The translations under genes and the position numbers were made by a program. The notes beneath the pieces were generated by a model. The model ran no database searches. It saw only the letters and a program-made list of their open reading frames with translations, and was not told where the DNA came from. Positions 36,401 to 45,361 of a stretch of 64,000 nucleotides of DNA are shown piece after piece; the first letter of the stretch is position 1; each line of letters starts with the position of its first letter. The DNA is taken from positions 186,001 through 250,000 of the forward strand of contig NZ_CP045369.1 in assembly GCF_009363535.1 (NCBI RefSeq), read 5' to 3'. Origin of the DNA: Microbulbifer sp. THAF38 (lineage in GTDB: Bacteria > Pseudomonadota > Gammaproteobacteria > Pseudomonadales > Cellvibrionaceae).

Positions 36401-36856
36401 GCTACTCAGTTGGCGCGCCCGGATATGCCGCAGCTGCAATTACAAGCAGAACAACAGCCCGAGCCGGAAGCGCGCCAGCAGACCGTTATGGTGGTGGACG
36501 ATTCTGTTACCGTACGCAAGGTGACCACACGCTTCCTGGAGCGCGAGGGTTACTTGGTAAGTACCGCCAAAGATGGTCAGGATGCGGTGATCCAGTTGCA
36601 GGATAAGGTTCCGGATCTCATTCTGCTGGATATTGAGATGCCGCGTATGGACGGTTTTGAGGTAGCGCGCCATATCCGCTCAAGTAGTCGTCTGCGCGAT
36701 ATTCCTATTGTGATGATCACCTCCCGTACTGGCAGTAAGCACCGCGATCACGCTATGTCCCTTGGCGTCAATCACTACCTTGGTAAACCTTACCAGGAGG
36801 ATGTATTGCTCGAGGCGATTCGCGAATATGCCGGTACCTCGGCCGTTGGCAGCTGA
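30401..36856 (+). CDS. chpA: ChpA/PilL, hybrid CheA-type histidine kinase with multiple HPt domains
   Basis: This 2151-residue kinase is the core of the Pil-Chp system. An N-terminal HPt-like segment has HQVHG (His51). Three canonical HPt motifs follow: FHTLKGSGRM near 767, LHTLKGSAHM near 920 and LHTFKGGARM near 1360. Long acidic Glu/Asp/Ser/Ala-rich linkers separate the modules. The CheA core follows: dimerisation region, HATPase with EHMLRNAVDHG near 1727 and GRGVGMDVVS, and a CheW-like regulatory domain. A C-terminal receiver has MVVDDS near 2031 and the acceptor Asp in LLDIEMPRMDG near 2078. Pseudomonas ChpA is longer, with more phosphotransfer modules. GTG 30401 is the start, with GGGGA upstream. 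It phosphorylates PilG and PilH. Confidence 0.95.
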   Translation: MSHDNPNFMALDWLIGEINETLAQARQFLETFASDPQAGETLLQNSLSLVHQVHGSLHMAQLNGAAMLAEEMEQLLQSLAGGTVENTDETREFMMRALLELPLYLEKVSFQRRDNAVLLLPLLNDLRAVRRERLITEGALFSPDLSSLSRIAGKRQPLTADNARLQELVGKLRKMYHVAAAGLIRDVNSGESLSYLVKIIEKLQLLYSGSRRQSLWEVLLGILEALAEHRITVQPALRHLLRRIDVEFRLLQGRGARVLDAELDADFLCNLLFYVYLAGPNGNRCQGLYQRFALDKAVPGTPRPDTEDVLAMGPEALGTAITALREELQLVREALEPGGAASEQPPLNETATIAKRIADTLGVLGLEAPRGRARGIYECLRDASRGSDVDEYLMRAAGELVQLDSALAATVDRNKRGDDDQPIMGDATDSVLREARLGLEAVKEAVMEYVASHWDISYLSRVPQRLQEVCGGLEMVGYQRASKIIAACNSYISDALMERAEQPEWRMLDTLADAITSVEYYLERRVEGLDDTEMLLALAEDSIANLGISFVGEETDDPVEETEPARENMADEEGSDALELLTPEVFETTDSDESDESKAIERPSTVIPEQIETEPATAPIVDSPAEAQGLELGGAPVSEASVSEENRNNEDNWFSPTEEPVEPEPITEAPVIAAEDFVSAVPADEREDALLPADAELFEETGSTTEPVESEPQQLVEDSESLIDDEIIEIFLEEASEVLAHIGNYFPEWAANFANTDALVEFRRGFHTLKGSGRMVEALDIGELAWAVENMLNRVIDDSIKPERAHVLLIERVYQKLPSMIEAFRLRQGDPDKPLTLQLQAWAEQLSQGHIPSELLAQDTNTAPAATVDEAECNDERAQLWEIFAQEAETHLSVVDGYLADMRAAAPVYGVPSDPLHRALHTLKGSAHMAEVKVVAEMMAPLERFAKELRIYQVPIDADIFDLIGDGASYVRQVLAQIRAEAPIVVERAEQFLARIAELQERSVGHLIREREANEPRAVDPQLLEVLMADGMRVLLDADQMLSQWRSNPADKSKVSEVAEELNVLQEAASRAQLPTLAELAQLLLEVYRKVLAGQLEEEPALWASLEQGHNELLDLVDAVAAAQDLPEVSEAVEEALRYLAEGELREEAYEEDYDLSELGIEAQPLDSVGTEAAVVGTVVEEQTDSTDEVQAPAAELETVFESASEADAEPLLDVEIELSHSTELESVDAPVAAAAEKSREEPEEVSSEPALDDLYEALFELTESSAANADEAGTPAQSAIEPSQEVWDSSLGIPDVDKPAPQAGPLEQQRLLAEIDPDVVDVFMEEAGDLTDELEELIQAWEDTPESAEHAEALKRVLHTFKGGARMAGLMGLGEVAHRFETAIEGMRGIVKPSAQFFTDAHSTHDRIADGVETVRAWMAGEQLEAFVQLISTDWADGQASINNAFETVSQELPGEDLPSAEAALEAFSDESHGEAGEGELLPVTGGEGLAPELRPEPTELLPEAVQTANAGNVLPFIRKPGGVENEVSAPTRNQPQEMVRVAAELLEELVNLAGETAISRGRLEEQMSEFGLALDEMDSTLLRLNEQLRRLDRETEAQILFRQEQLAEQDGDFDPLEMDRYSSIQQLSRSLLESTSDLMELRSTLDNKARDTETLLLQQSRVNTELQEGLMRSRMVPFSRLVPRLRRIVRQVSAELGKQVELVFSNVEGELDRSMLERMVAPLEHMLRNAVDHGIEMPDLRRAAGKAERGRIDVALAREGSEVVLTIRDDGAGVNLIRVREKAVENGLMRADAELSNNEILQFILQAGFTTAEKVTQISGRGVGMDVVSAELKQIGGSVHINSEAGAGTEFVVRLPFTVSVNRALMVKIGEDLFALPLNTIEGIVRLSPFELEHYYRSSDARFEYAGELYEVNYFGTLLKSGAQPKLSVDDMQLPVLLVRSEGHAMALQVDAIRGSREIVVKSLGPQFAGVQGVSGATVTGDGSVVVILDAHALLRRQATQLARPDMPQLQLQAEQQPEPEARQQTVMVVDDSVTVRKVTTRFLEREGYLVSTAKDGQDAVIQLQDKVPDLILLDIEMPRMDGFEVARHIRSSSRLRDIPIVMITSRTGSKHRDHAMSLGVNHYLGKPYQEDVLLEAIREYAGTSAVGS

Positions 36857-36895
36857 GCGGCTAAGAAATGAGAGTCTATATGCAAGAGGTGGGCA

Positions 36896-37378
36896 ATGAG
36901 TGAAGTTGAAGCGCTGCCACTAGATGTTCCTCAGGAGGTGAGCAGCCTGCTGTTGCCATTACAACAGGGGCAGATGTTGGTGCCTGTAGAGAGCTTGTCC
37001 GAGGTGATTGCCATGCAGGTACCCATGGCTGTGCACGATGTGCCCGAGTGGTACCTCGGAGATCTGGTTTGGCGTGAGCAGCGGTTGCCGCTGTTGTCCT
37101 TTGATGTAATGCGCGGAGAGGCGCTTGGTGGTGCTTCCGAGAGCGCTCGTATCGCGGTGCTCAGCAGTGGTAACCCCGATGGAGACCTTCCATATTTTGC
37201 CCTTGTACTACAGGGAACACCGCGCCTTGTGCGGGTGACGCCAGATGAACTGGCGCTTCGCGAGCAGCCTCTGAATCCTGGAGAGTTGATGCACGTGGCG
37301 CTTTCTGGTGAAGAGGCTGTTATCCCGGATTTGCAGGGGTTGGAGCGTGCTTGCATCAGGTACCGAGAGCCGGATTAA
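36896..37378 (+). CDS. chpC: ChpC, second CheW-like protein
   Basis: The 160-residue CheW-domain protein contains SSLLLPLQQGQMLVPVESLSEV, PEWYLGDLVWREQRLPLLSFD and IAVLSSGN-type blocks. Its position directly after chpA matches ChpC of Pseudomonas, although chpB, normally between them, is absent. Family knowledge: ChpC couples additional receptors to the kinase. ATG 36896 lies 39 bases after chpA. A strong two-way terminator ends the cluster. Confidence 0.88.
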   Translation: MSEVEALPLDVPQEVSSLLLPLQQGQMLVPVESLSEVIAMQVPMAVHDVPEWYLGDLVWREQRLPLLSFDVMRGEALGGASESARIAVLSSGNPDGDLPYFALVLQGTPRLVRVTPDELALREQPLNPGELMHVALSGEEAVIPDLQGLERACIRYREPD

Positions 37379-37438
37379 TGACAATGATGAAGTCGCAGGA
37401 AGTAGGCAGGTCTTTGGTAGAAAAAACAATAAGAAAAT

Positions 37439-37482
37439 GACAGATAAAAAAAGGGGCCTATGGGCCCCTTTTTTTATCTGTC
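37439..37482. terminator. Bidirectional terminator between chpC and mrcA
   Basis: A 20-bp perfect stem (37439-37458 with 37463-37482) with a 4-base loop contains a run of seven A on one arm and seven T on the other. It therefore works in both directions between the convergent genes. Confidence 0.95.
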
Positions 37483-37524
37483 CACCCGCTCATTGAGCGG
37501 GCTTTGCGGCAGAAATAGTGGATT

Positions 37525-40215
37525 TCAGAATAACTCTTCCGGTGGAGGCTCGCTCGGCTGATCGCGGCCGGGCATATCCCTATCTTCATCGGTGTATCTA
37601 GAGCGGTAGGGGTTGTAGGCTTCACGCCCAGGTACCCTGTTGGCACGGAATATTTCAAACATACCGCCATAGGAGGTGCGCAGACCGTTCTTGGGATTGA
37701 TACGCACGGTCATTATGCCGTCCGGTTGGGGCAAGTGCCTCTCGGGCAACCCCTCCAGGGCTACGCTCATAAAATCTATCCAGATAGGTAGCGCCGCAGA
37801 GCCACCGTATTCATTTTTGCCCAGCTCGCCATAGGAGTCGAAACCCACCCAAGCACTGGTGGCCAGGTAGGGGCTGTAGCCCGAGAACCAAGCATCGCGA
37901 GGGCCATTGGTGGTACCCGTTTTGCCAGCGATATCGCCGCGCTTCATGGCGAGGGCGCGGCGCCCTGTTCCCTTCTTAATCACATCCTTGAGGATGGAAT
38001 CCATGATGTATGCGGTCTCAGGCGACATGGCGCGCGGTGCCAGGGGGCGCGCCTGTGATTTGGATGAATCCAGTGGGCCTACAGGGAGAACTTTTAGCTC
38101 CGGGGGCTCTTTACCTTGGTCTGGCCCCTCTTCTCCCGGCTGTATTGCCGCCAGGTCCAGAGGTTCCTCATTGTTGAAGCCACGGGGCTCGCTGCCGGGT
38201 TCAGGGCAGTCATTGCACACGGTGAGGGGCAGGGCCTGGTAGAGGGTTTCTCCATTTACATCCAGCACTCTATCTACCAGGTAGGGCTCCACCCGATAGC
38301 CGCCATTGGCGAAGGCGGCGTAACCGCGCACCATTTCCAATGGAGTTAGAGCGGAACTGCCCAGGGCTATGGTTAGGTTCCGCGCGAGTTTGCTGCGGTC
38401 AAAGCCGAAGCCCTCGACAAAACCGAGGGCGTAGTCGAGCCCCAGTGCCTGCAGCAGTCGAATAGAGACCATATTGCGCGATTTATACAAAGCCATACGC
38501 AAGCGGGTGGGGCCGAGGAAAGTACCGCCGTCGTTCTCTGGGCGCCAAACATCTTGAAGGTTGGTTTCCTCGAAGATGATCGGCGCATCGTTGATTACAC
38601 TGGCAGCGGTATAGCCACGCTCGATGGCCGAAGCATAGATAAACGGCTTGAAGCTGGAACCCGGCTGCCGCGCCGCCTGGGTGACCCGGTTGAAGTGGCT
38701 CTGGCGAAAATCGTAGCCACCCACCAGGGCGCGTATAGCGCCGTCTTGGGGATCGATAGAGACGAGGGCGCCCTGGGCAGAGGGCACCTGGGTTAGCTCC
38801 CACTCCTCAGAAATTTGCGGCTCTTGAGGGCTGGAACTGGTTCCCTCGGGGTCGGCAAATGGATCCGGTTGTGGGCTGTCTTCCAAGGCGCTGACAAGCT
38901 GGGCGGAATCACCTGCGTTGGCAGGTTCTTGCTGGCTTCCGATTACCTCCGTGTGTTTGACCTCAATACGGCGCAGGCGCACCACATCGCCAGGTGCAAA
39001 CATCTTCTCTGCGGATTGCAAGCGGGGCCCCCGGGAACTCTCGGTGACATAAGGGCGAATAGAGCTCAGTCCATTTTCCCAAGGGACTTCCACAACACGG
39101 CGGTCGCGAAGCTGCACCTGTAGAAGCTTGGGTTCCACAGCGGTGACCACTCCCGGCTCGAGCCCGCCGAGCACCGGAATTTCGTTAAGAAGGTCTATTA
39201 ACTGGTCGCTATCGTGCAATAGTTCCGGAGGTAGACGCTGCTCAGGGCCGCGATAACCGTGGCGTGCATCGTAGGTCTCAAGACCGTGTTGCAGCGCCTT
39301 GCGAGCCTGGTCCTGGAGGCGGCTGTTGATCGTGGTGATGACTTGGTAGCCATCGGTATAGGCACTGTCGCCAAACAGATCGACCGCTTCCTTGCGGGCC
39401 ATTTCGGCGATATAGGGAGCATCCAGATCCAAATCGCGGCTGTGGTAACTGGCGGTTACCGGAGCGGTAATGGAATGCTTGTACTCATCTTGGTCGATAT
39501 AGCCCAGATCGAGCATGCGCTTCAGGATCCAGTTGCGCCGCACCAGGGCTCGAGTAGGGTTGGCAATGGGGTTGAAAGTGGAGGGGGCCTTAGGCAGTCC
39601 AGCCATCATCGCCCATTGCGCCATACTCAGGTCTTTGATATCGCGACCGTAGTAAACATGCGCAGCTGCCTGGAAACCATAGGCGCGGTTGCCCAGGAAA
39701 ATTTTGTTGATATAGAGTTCCAGAATCTCATCTTTGCTGAGTTCACGCTCGATCTGCAGCGATAATAGGATCTCATTGAATTTGCGGATAAAGCGCTGTT
39801 CACGGCTAAGGAAGAAGTTACGCGCTACCTGCATGGTCAATGTGCTGCCGCCGGACTGGATGGAACCGGTCTGCACCAATTGCGATGCTGCGCGCATCAG
39901 ACCCTTAATCGAGACCCCACTATGTGAGTAGAAGCTCGCATCCTCAGCCGCCAGGATTGCCTTGATAAACGGCTCTGGCGTTTGCTCTATGGTGATGGGG
40001 TTGCGGCGCTTCTCCCCAAATTCACCAATCAGTTTCATGTCCTGTGAGTAGACTCTTAATGGGGTCTGTAAGCGAATATCGCGCAGGCTTTCGACTGAGG
40101 GCAGCCCGGGTTTCAAATAGAGGTAAATGCTGGCGAAAACCATGGCTGTGCCAGCTGTTCCGGCGAGGCAGAGCCAGAGCAGTGCTAGTAGACGATTTCG
40201 GGCTTTTACTGTCAT
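37525..40215 (-). CDS. mrcA: Penicillin-binding protein 1A, bifunctional transglycosylase/transpeptidase
   Basis: This 896-residue class A PBP polymerises and cross-links peptidoglycan at the inner membrane. A signal-anchor helix lies near residues 8-33. The glycosyltransferase domain has the catalytic Glu91 in AAEDASFYSHSG and SGGSTLTMQVARN. An OB-like insertion domain follows, and then the transpeptidase with Ser about 520 in PGSSFKPF, an SRN motif and KTGTTNGPRDAW near 765. It is divergent from pilMNOPQ, the Pseudomonas ponA-pilM arrangement. TATAAT on the reverse strand (40263-40258) is a plausible -10. Confidence 0.96.
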   Translation of the reverse strand: MTVKARNRLLALLWLCLAGTAGTAMVFASIYLYLKPGLPSVESLRDIRLQTPLRVYSQDMKLIGEFGEKRRNPITIEQTPEPFIKAILAAEDASFYSHSGVSIKGLMRAASQLVQTGSIQSGGSTLTMQVARNFFLSREQRFIRKFNEILLSLQIERELSKDEILELYINKIFLGNRAYGFQAAAHVYYGRDIKDLSMAQWAMMAGLPKAPSTFNPIANPTRALVRRNWILKRMLDLGYIDQDEYKHSITAPVTASYHSRDLDLDAPYIAEMARKEAVDLFGDSAYTDGYQVITTINSRLQDQARKALQHGLETYDARHGYRGPEQRLPPELLHDSDQLIDLLNEIPVLGGLEPGVVTAVEPKLLQVQLRDRRVVEVPWENGLSSIRPYVTESSRGPRLQSAEKMFAPGDVVRLRRIEVKHTEVIGSQQEPANAGDSAQLVSALEDSPQPDPFADPEGTSSSPQEPQISEEWELTQVPSAQGALVSIDPQDGAIRALVGGYDFRQSHFNRVTQAARQPGSSFKPFIYASAIERGYTAASVINDAPIIFEETNLQDVWRPENDGGTFLGPTRLRMALYKSRNMVSIRLLQALGLDYALGFVEGFGFDRSKLARNLTIALGSSALTPLEMVRGYAAFANGGYRVEPYLVDRVLDVNGETLYQALPLTVCNDCPEPGSEPRGFNNEEPLDLAAIQPGEEGPDQGKEPPELKVLPVGPLDSSKSQARPLAPRAMSPETAYIMDSILKDVIKKGTGRRALAMKRGDIAGKTGTTNGPRDAWFSGYSPYLATSAWVGFDSYGELGKNEYGGSAALPIWIDFMSVALEGLPERHLPQPDGIMTVRINPKNGLRTSYGGMFEIFRANRVPGREAYNPYRSRYTDEDRDMPGRDQPSEPPPEELF

Positions 40216-40257
40216 GAAACTGCTTCTGTGTACTTCATTTGTGTGATTCGGTGAATA

Positions 40258-40326
40258 ATTATACGAATATTGTGCGCTATTACCTATGCAAATGCTGGTT
40301 GAAGCGGTAATTTAAAGTGCTATAAC
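40258..40326. promoter_or_regulatory. Divergent promoters for mrcA and pilM
   Basis: On the forward strand TTGAAG (40299-40304) and TATAAC (40321-40326) have a 16-base spacer and point to pilM, whose ATG is 36 bases after the -10. On the reverse strand a perfect TATAAT (40263-40258) faces mrcA, but its -35 is weak. The forward -35 and the reverse -10 are about 36 bases apart, so the promoters are close together. Confidence 0.55.
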
Positions 40327-40341
40327 ATCAAACTTTCATAA

Positions 40342-41439
<1,098 letters not shown>

Positions 41440-41440
41440 G

Positions 41441-42016
41441 ATGGCCAAGATTAACTTACTCCCCTGGCGACAGGAATATCGTGCGCAGAAGCAGAAAGAA
41501 TTTCAGCAAGTATTAGTATTGGTAATTATTGCTGCAGCGGCATCGGTTTTTTTGTGGATGAAAACTGTCGATCGACAGGTTGCACTACAAGATGAGCGCA
41601 ATCAGATATTGCAGGTCAAGATTAACGCGCTCAATAAACAGGTGAGCGAAATTAAGGACCTGAAAAAGCGCCGCCAGGAATTGATTGATCGGATGCGGGT
41701 TATCCAGGAGCTCCAAGGAAACCGTCCTCTGGCTGTGCGTTATTTTGATGAGCTGGTACAGGCAACACCAGAAGGGCTTTGGTTGACCTCTTTAGAGCGT
41801 AAAGGAAATCGCCTCAGTGTGTCTGGAATCGCTGAGTCAAATAATCGCGTTTCCTCCTTTATGCGCAACCTGGATCAGTCGGATTGGTATGAATCTCCTA
41901 ATCTCACCGATGTCACTGCAAGCCCTGCTTTTGGTGAGCAGGCCAGTGCATTTCAGCTCACTGTGGATTTAAGTGGGCGAAAGAGTAAAGCTGAAGATCA
42001 GGGCGTGGCCAACTAA
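41441..42016 (+). CDS. pilN: PilN, inner-membrane pilus alignment protein
   Basis: The 191-residue bitopic protein has the PilM-binding tail INLLPWR at residues 4-10. A membrane helix (about 24-42), a coiled-coil segment and a small ferredoxin-like periplasmic domain follow. It pairs with PilO. Codon use from here to pilQ is visibly more AT-rich than in pilM and mrcA. Confidence 0.95.
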   Translation: MAKINLLPWRQEYRAQKQKEFQQVLVLVIIAAAASVFLWMKTVDRQVALQDERNQILQVKINALNKQVSEIKDLKKRRQELIDRMRVIQELQGNRPLAVRYFDELVQATPEGLWLTSLERKGNRLSVSGIAESNNRVSSFMRNLDQSDWYESPNLTDVTASPAFGEQASAFQLTVDLSGRKSKAEDQGVAN

Positions 42017-42027
42017 AGGAAATAAAA

Positions 42028-42648
42028 ATGGCATTGGCGGATACGCTGAAGCAGCTTCAAGAGCTGGATGTTAATGATATAGATTTTAGTCGTGTGGGGG
42101 TTTGGCCCCTCGCAGGGCGCTTAACTTTATTAGTATTAGTCGTGGCTGTCTTAGTTGGAGCGGGCTATTACGCATGGGTTGGAGATCTTTACGATAAGCT
42201 CGAGTTTGCTACTAATAAAGAGCAGGAACTATTCGTTCAGTTTGAAAAGAAACAATTTGAGGCTGCCAACCTAGATGCTTATCGCGTTCAGCTTGTTGAA
42301 ATGGAGGAAACTTTTGGTGCTTTATTAAAGCAGTTGCCAAAAGATACCGAAGTTCCAGGTTTACTTGAGGATATCGATGAATATGGGCGAGGCAGCGGTT
42401 TAACGATCGAAAAAGTAGAGCTGGAAAAAGAGCTGGTTGGTGAGTTCTACGTGGAGCTGCCAATCAAAATCCAAGTTCAGGGTGGATATCACGAGTTTGG
42501 ATCGTTTATTAGTGGTATCGCAGGTATGCCAAGGATTGTGACATTGCATGATTTCACTATCTCAAGCAATCGAGATGGTGCTGGCTTACTTAACATGTTA
42601 ATTAACGCAAAGACCTATCGCTATAAAGATCAGGGAGAAGAGGGATGA
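42028..42648 (+). CDS. pilO: PilO, inner-membrane pilus alignment protein
   Basis: The 206-residue partner of PilN has one membrane helix (about 29-52, LTLLVLVVAVLVGAGYYAW). A coiled coil and a periplasmic fold containing LLKQLPKDTEVPGLLEDI and ISGIAGMPRIVTLHDF follow. It links to PilP and the secretin. RBS AAGGAAAT precedes ATG 42028, and the last four bases overlap pilP. Confidence 0.95.
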   Translation: MALADTLKQLQELDVNDIDFSRVGVWPLAGRLTLLVLVVAVLVGAGYYAWVGDLYDKLEFATNKEQELFVQFEKKQFEAANLDAYRVQLVEMEETFGALLKQLPKDTEVPGLLEDIDEYGRGSGLTIEKVELEKELVGEFYVELPIKIQVQGGYHEFGSFISGIAGMPRIVTLHDFTISSNRDGAGLLNMLINAKTYRYKDQGEEG

Positions 42649-43172
42649 AAAGGTGTCTTTTCCCAGTGAGTTTTTTGCTAATTTCTGGGTGTAGCCTAAA
42701 TACCGACCATAGTGACCTGTACGAGAAAATGGCAGGGGTAGAAAGAAGGCCAAAGGGTCAGATAGAACCAATACCTACTTTTACTCCTTATAGCCCATAT
42801 GTGTATAGCGCAACAGCAATGCGAAGTCCATTTGCCAGGCCTGTATTGGAATCGGAGCAGCGTCTAGTCGGGCGTAGACTTGATATTGCTCCAGATATGA
42901 ACCGTCAGCGAGAATTATTAGAGCGTATTAATTTTGATGCTTTATCCATGGTAGGAACTCTGTCGAGAGATGGTCAGCTTTGGGCCCTGATAGATGATGG
43001 TGAAGGCGGTATCCACAGGGTTACTGTAGGTAATTATTTGGGGAAAAATCATGGGCGAGTTGTGAATGCGACAAGCTCACAACTTGATGTACTGGAAATT
43101 GTTCCGGATGGAACTGGTGGCTGGATTGAGAGGCCGCGAGCACTGACGTTGGAAGAGAAGGGCAACGGATAA
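42645..43172 (+). CDS. pilP: PilP, pilus assembly lipoprotein
   Basis: The 175-residue protein begins with a lipoprotein signal (FLLISGC, lipobox Cys about residue 16). After a disordered stretch comes the HR domain (LSMVGTLSRDGQLWALIDDGEGG and VGNYLGKNHGRV) that contacts PilQ. It overlaps pilO by four bases (ATGA) and shares one base with pilQ (TAATG), so all three are translationally coupled. Confidence 0.95.
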   Translation: MKRCLFPVSFLLISGCSLNTDHSDLYEKMAGVERRPKGQIEPIPTFTPYSPYVYSATAMRSPFARPVLESEQRLVGRRLDIAPDMNRQRELLERINFDALSMVGTLSRDGQLWALIDDGEGGIHRVTVGNYLGKNHGRVVNATSSQLDVLEIVPDGTGGWIERPRALTLEEKGNG

Positions 43173-45361
43173 TGATTAACAAGCAGTTCGCTAAGTGTTT
43201 GGCGCCGTTTCAGCTTTTGCTGCTCGCCGTATTACTGGTTCCTGTGACTCTACAAGCTCAGGTTAATCAACTGAATGATATACAGTTTTCCGAGCTGCCA
43301 GGTAGCCGGATTCAGTTGCGTTTGACTTTCGAGGAAGAGCCCCCAGAGCCCACCGGGTATACCATTGAGCAGCCGGCTCGAATCGTGATGGACTTTGCCG
43401 GTGTCGAAAGTGCTTTACCTCAAAAGAAATACTCACTGGGAATTGGTGCTGCTCGCAGCGCAGTGGTGGTTACCAGCGAGGGTCGAACCCGTTTAATTGT
43501 TAATCTCGACCAGCTGCCTGTGTACACAAGTGAGCGGATGGGAAATCAGCTCGTGATGGAGATTGGTGAAGATGTTGTTGCAAAGACAGATTCTTCCAAA
43601 GCGACCACCCACGACACTGGCTTAAACCTAGGTGGAAATAAGCAATTCAGTACTTCCGGGGTTACTGAAGTTAACGGTGTTGATTTTCGTCGCGGAGAAG
43701 AAGGGGAAGGTAAAGTTATCGTCAGTCTTTCTGATCCGGCGGTAAATATTGATGTTGAACGCACCAATGGCAAGATCTATTTGACCTTTCTAGGTGCAGA
43801 ATTGCCTCAATCACTTCGCCAGCGCCTTGATGTGACCGATTTTGCGACCCCAGTAAATGCGATTACGGTTGATACCGATGGTCGAAATACCGTAATTGCT
43901 GTTGATCCTGCAGATACAGAATATGATTATCTCGCTTATCAAGCGGATAACCAGTACGTGCTGAGTGTCAAGCCCCTATCGGCAGCGGAAATCCGTGAGA
44001 AGGCAAAAGAGTTTCAATTCACCGGGAAAAAACTCTCTTTAAATTTCCAAGATATTGAAGTTCGCTCAGTACTGCAGATTATTGCCGACTTTACTGATCT
44101 TAATTTGGTAGCCAGCGATACTGTTCAGGGGCGAATCACATTACGCCTTGATGGTGTGCCCTGGGATCAGGCATTGACCCTTATTCTTAAGGCCAAGGGC
44201 TTGGATAAGCGCCAGGAAGGTAGCGTCATTATGGTGGCGCCGGCAGCTGAAATCGCCGAGCGTGAGCGTCAGGAGTTAGAAACTCGTAAACAACTCGAAG
44301 AGCTGGCACCTCTGCGAACTGAATATATTGCGGTTCGCTATGCCGATGCTGGAGAACTATTCAGTTTATTTTCTGGGAAAGGCAGCGATGGCTCAGGTCA
44401 AGGCGGCTTTACCGGTGGGGGAGCTGATGGAGCCAATAACAATGCGACTATTCTTTCACAGAGAGGTAGCGCCATAGTTGATGAACGTACAAACACAATT
44501 ATTCTTACTGACACAGAAGAGAAGATTGCCCAGTTTCGCGAGTTGATAGAGGTTATTGATGTCCCAATCCGTCAGGTCATGATTGAGGCTCGGATCGTCA
44601 CTGCTAATACTGATTTTAAACGAGAGCTTGGTGTGACCTGGGATTATATTGGTACAACTGAGCTCACTGACGAAGCCCTCGGAGTTGTTTCAGGAAGTCA
44701 AAATGGAGTAGGGGTAGGCGGTACAGGGCAGAATCTTTCGACAACACTAAGCGGACATGATCCTCTAATGGTAGACCTAGGGGTTGCATCTCGAGCGGGT
44801 AACATTGCATACGCAATATTAAAAAATGATTTCTACTTGGGCCTGGAGCTCTCTGCGATGGAAGATGTGGGTATGGCAGAAATCGTATCACAGCCGAAAG
44901 TTGTAACGGGAGATAAGCAGGAAGCAACGATTCAATCAGGGGTGGAAATACCTTACCTTGAAGCTACCTCTTCAGGCGCCGCTTCGGTAACATTCCGTGA
45001 AGCGGTACTTGAACTTCAGGTTCTTCCCCAAATTACCCCGGATAACAATATTATTATGGCGTTGAATATTGAACAGAATTCCGTTGGCGATTACTTTAGC
45101 GTTAGTAGCAGTAACCAAATTCCATCTATTAATGTGAATACTTTACAAACCAAAGTGCTGGTGGGTAATGGAGAAACCATCGTCCTCGGTGGAGTTTTTG
45201 AGAGTAATATGCTCGAAGGGGAAACTAAAGTTCCTCTATTGGGAGATATTCCATATCTGGGTAATTTATTCAAGAAAACTATTAGAACCGATGATAAGCG
45301 CGAGATACTGATGTTTATCACCCCGCGAATCATAGAAAACGAGACTTTTTTATCTAAGTGA
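43172..45361 (+). CDS. pilQ: PilQ, type IV pilus secretin
   Basis: The 729-residue protein forms the outer-membrane pore for the pilus. It has a signal peptide (LLLLAVLLVPVTLQAQ), two AMIN domains (about 35-130 and 160-260) that bind peptidoglycan, and an STN/N0 domain (LSLNFQDIEVRSVLQIIADF). A NolW/N1 domain (RTEYIAVRYADAGELF) with a Gly/Ser/Asn-rich loop follows, and then the secretin barrel (VPIRQVMIEARIV to LMFITPRIIENE). The stop overlaps the aroK GTG. Confidence 0.96.
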   Translation: MINKQFAKCLAPFQLLLLAVLLVPVTLQAQVNQLNDIQFSELPGSRIQLRLTFEEEPPEPTGYTIEQPARIVMDFAGVESALPQKKYSLGIGAARSAVVVTSEGRTRLIVNLDQLPVYTSERMGNQLVMEIGEDVVAKTDSSKATTHDTGLNLGGNKQFSTSGVTEVNGVDFRRGEEGEGKVIVSLSDPAVNIDVERTNGKIYLTFLGAELPQSLRQRLDVTDFATPVNAITVDTDGRNTVIAVDPADTEYDYLAYQADNQYVLSVKPLSAAEIREKAKEFQFTGKKLSLNFQDIEVRSVLQIIADFTDLNLVASDTVQGRITLRLDGVPWDQALTLILKAKGLDKRQEGSVIMVAPAAEIAERERQELETRKQLEELAPLRTEYIAVRYADAGELFSLFSGKGSDGSGQGGFTGGGADGANNNATILSQRGSAIVDERTNTIILTDTEEKIAQFRELIEVIDVPIRQVMIEARIVTANTDFKRELGVTWDYIGTTELTDEALGVVSGSQNGVGVGGTGQNLSTTLSGHDPLMVDLGVASRAGNIAYAILKNDFYLGLELSAMEDVGMAEIVSQPKVVTGDKQEATIQSGVEIPYLEATSSGAASVTFREAVLELQVLPQITPDNNIIMALNIEQNSVGDYFSVSSSNQIPSINVNTLQTKVLVGNGETIVLGGVFESNMLEGETKVPLLGDIPYLGNLFKKTIRTDDKREILMFITPRIIENETFLSK

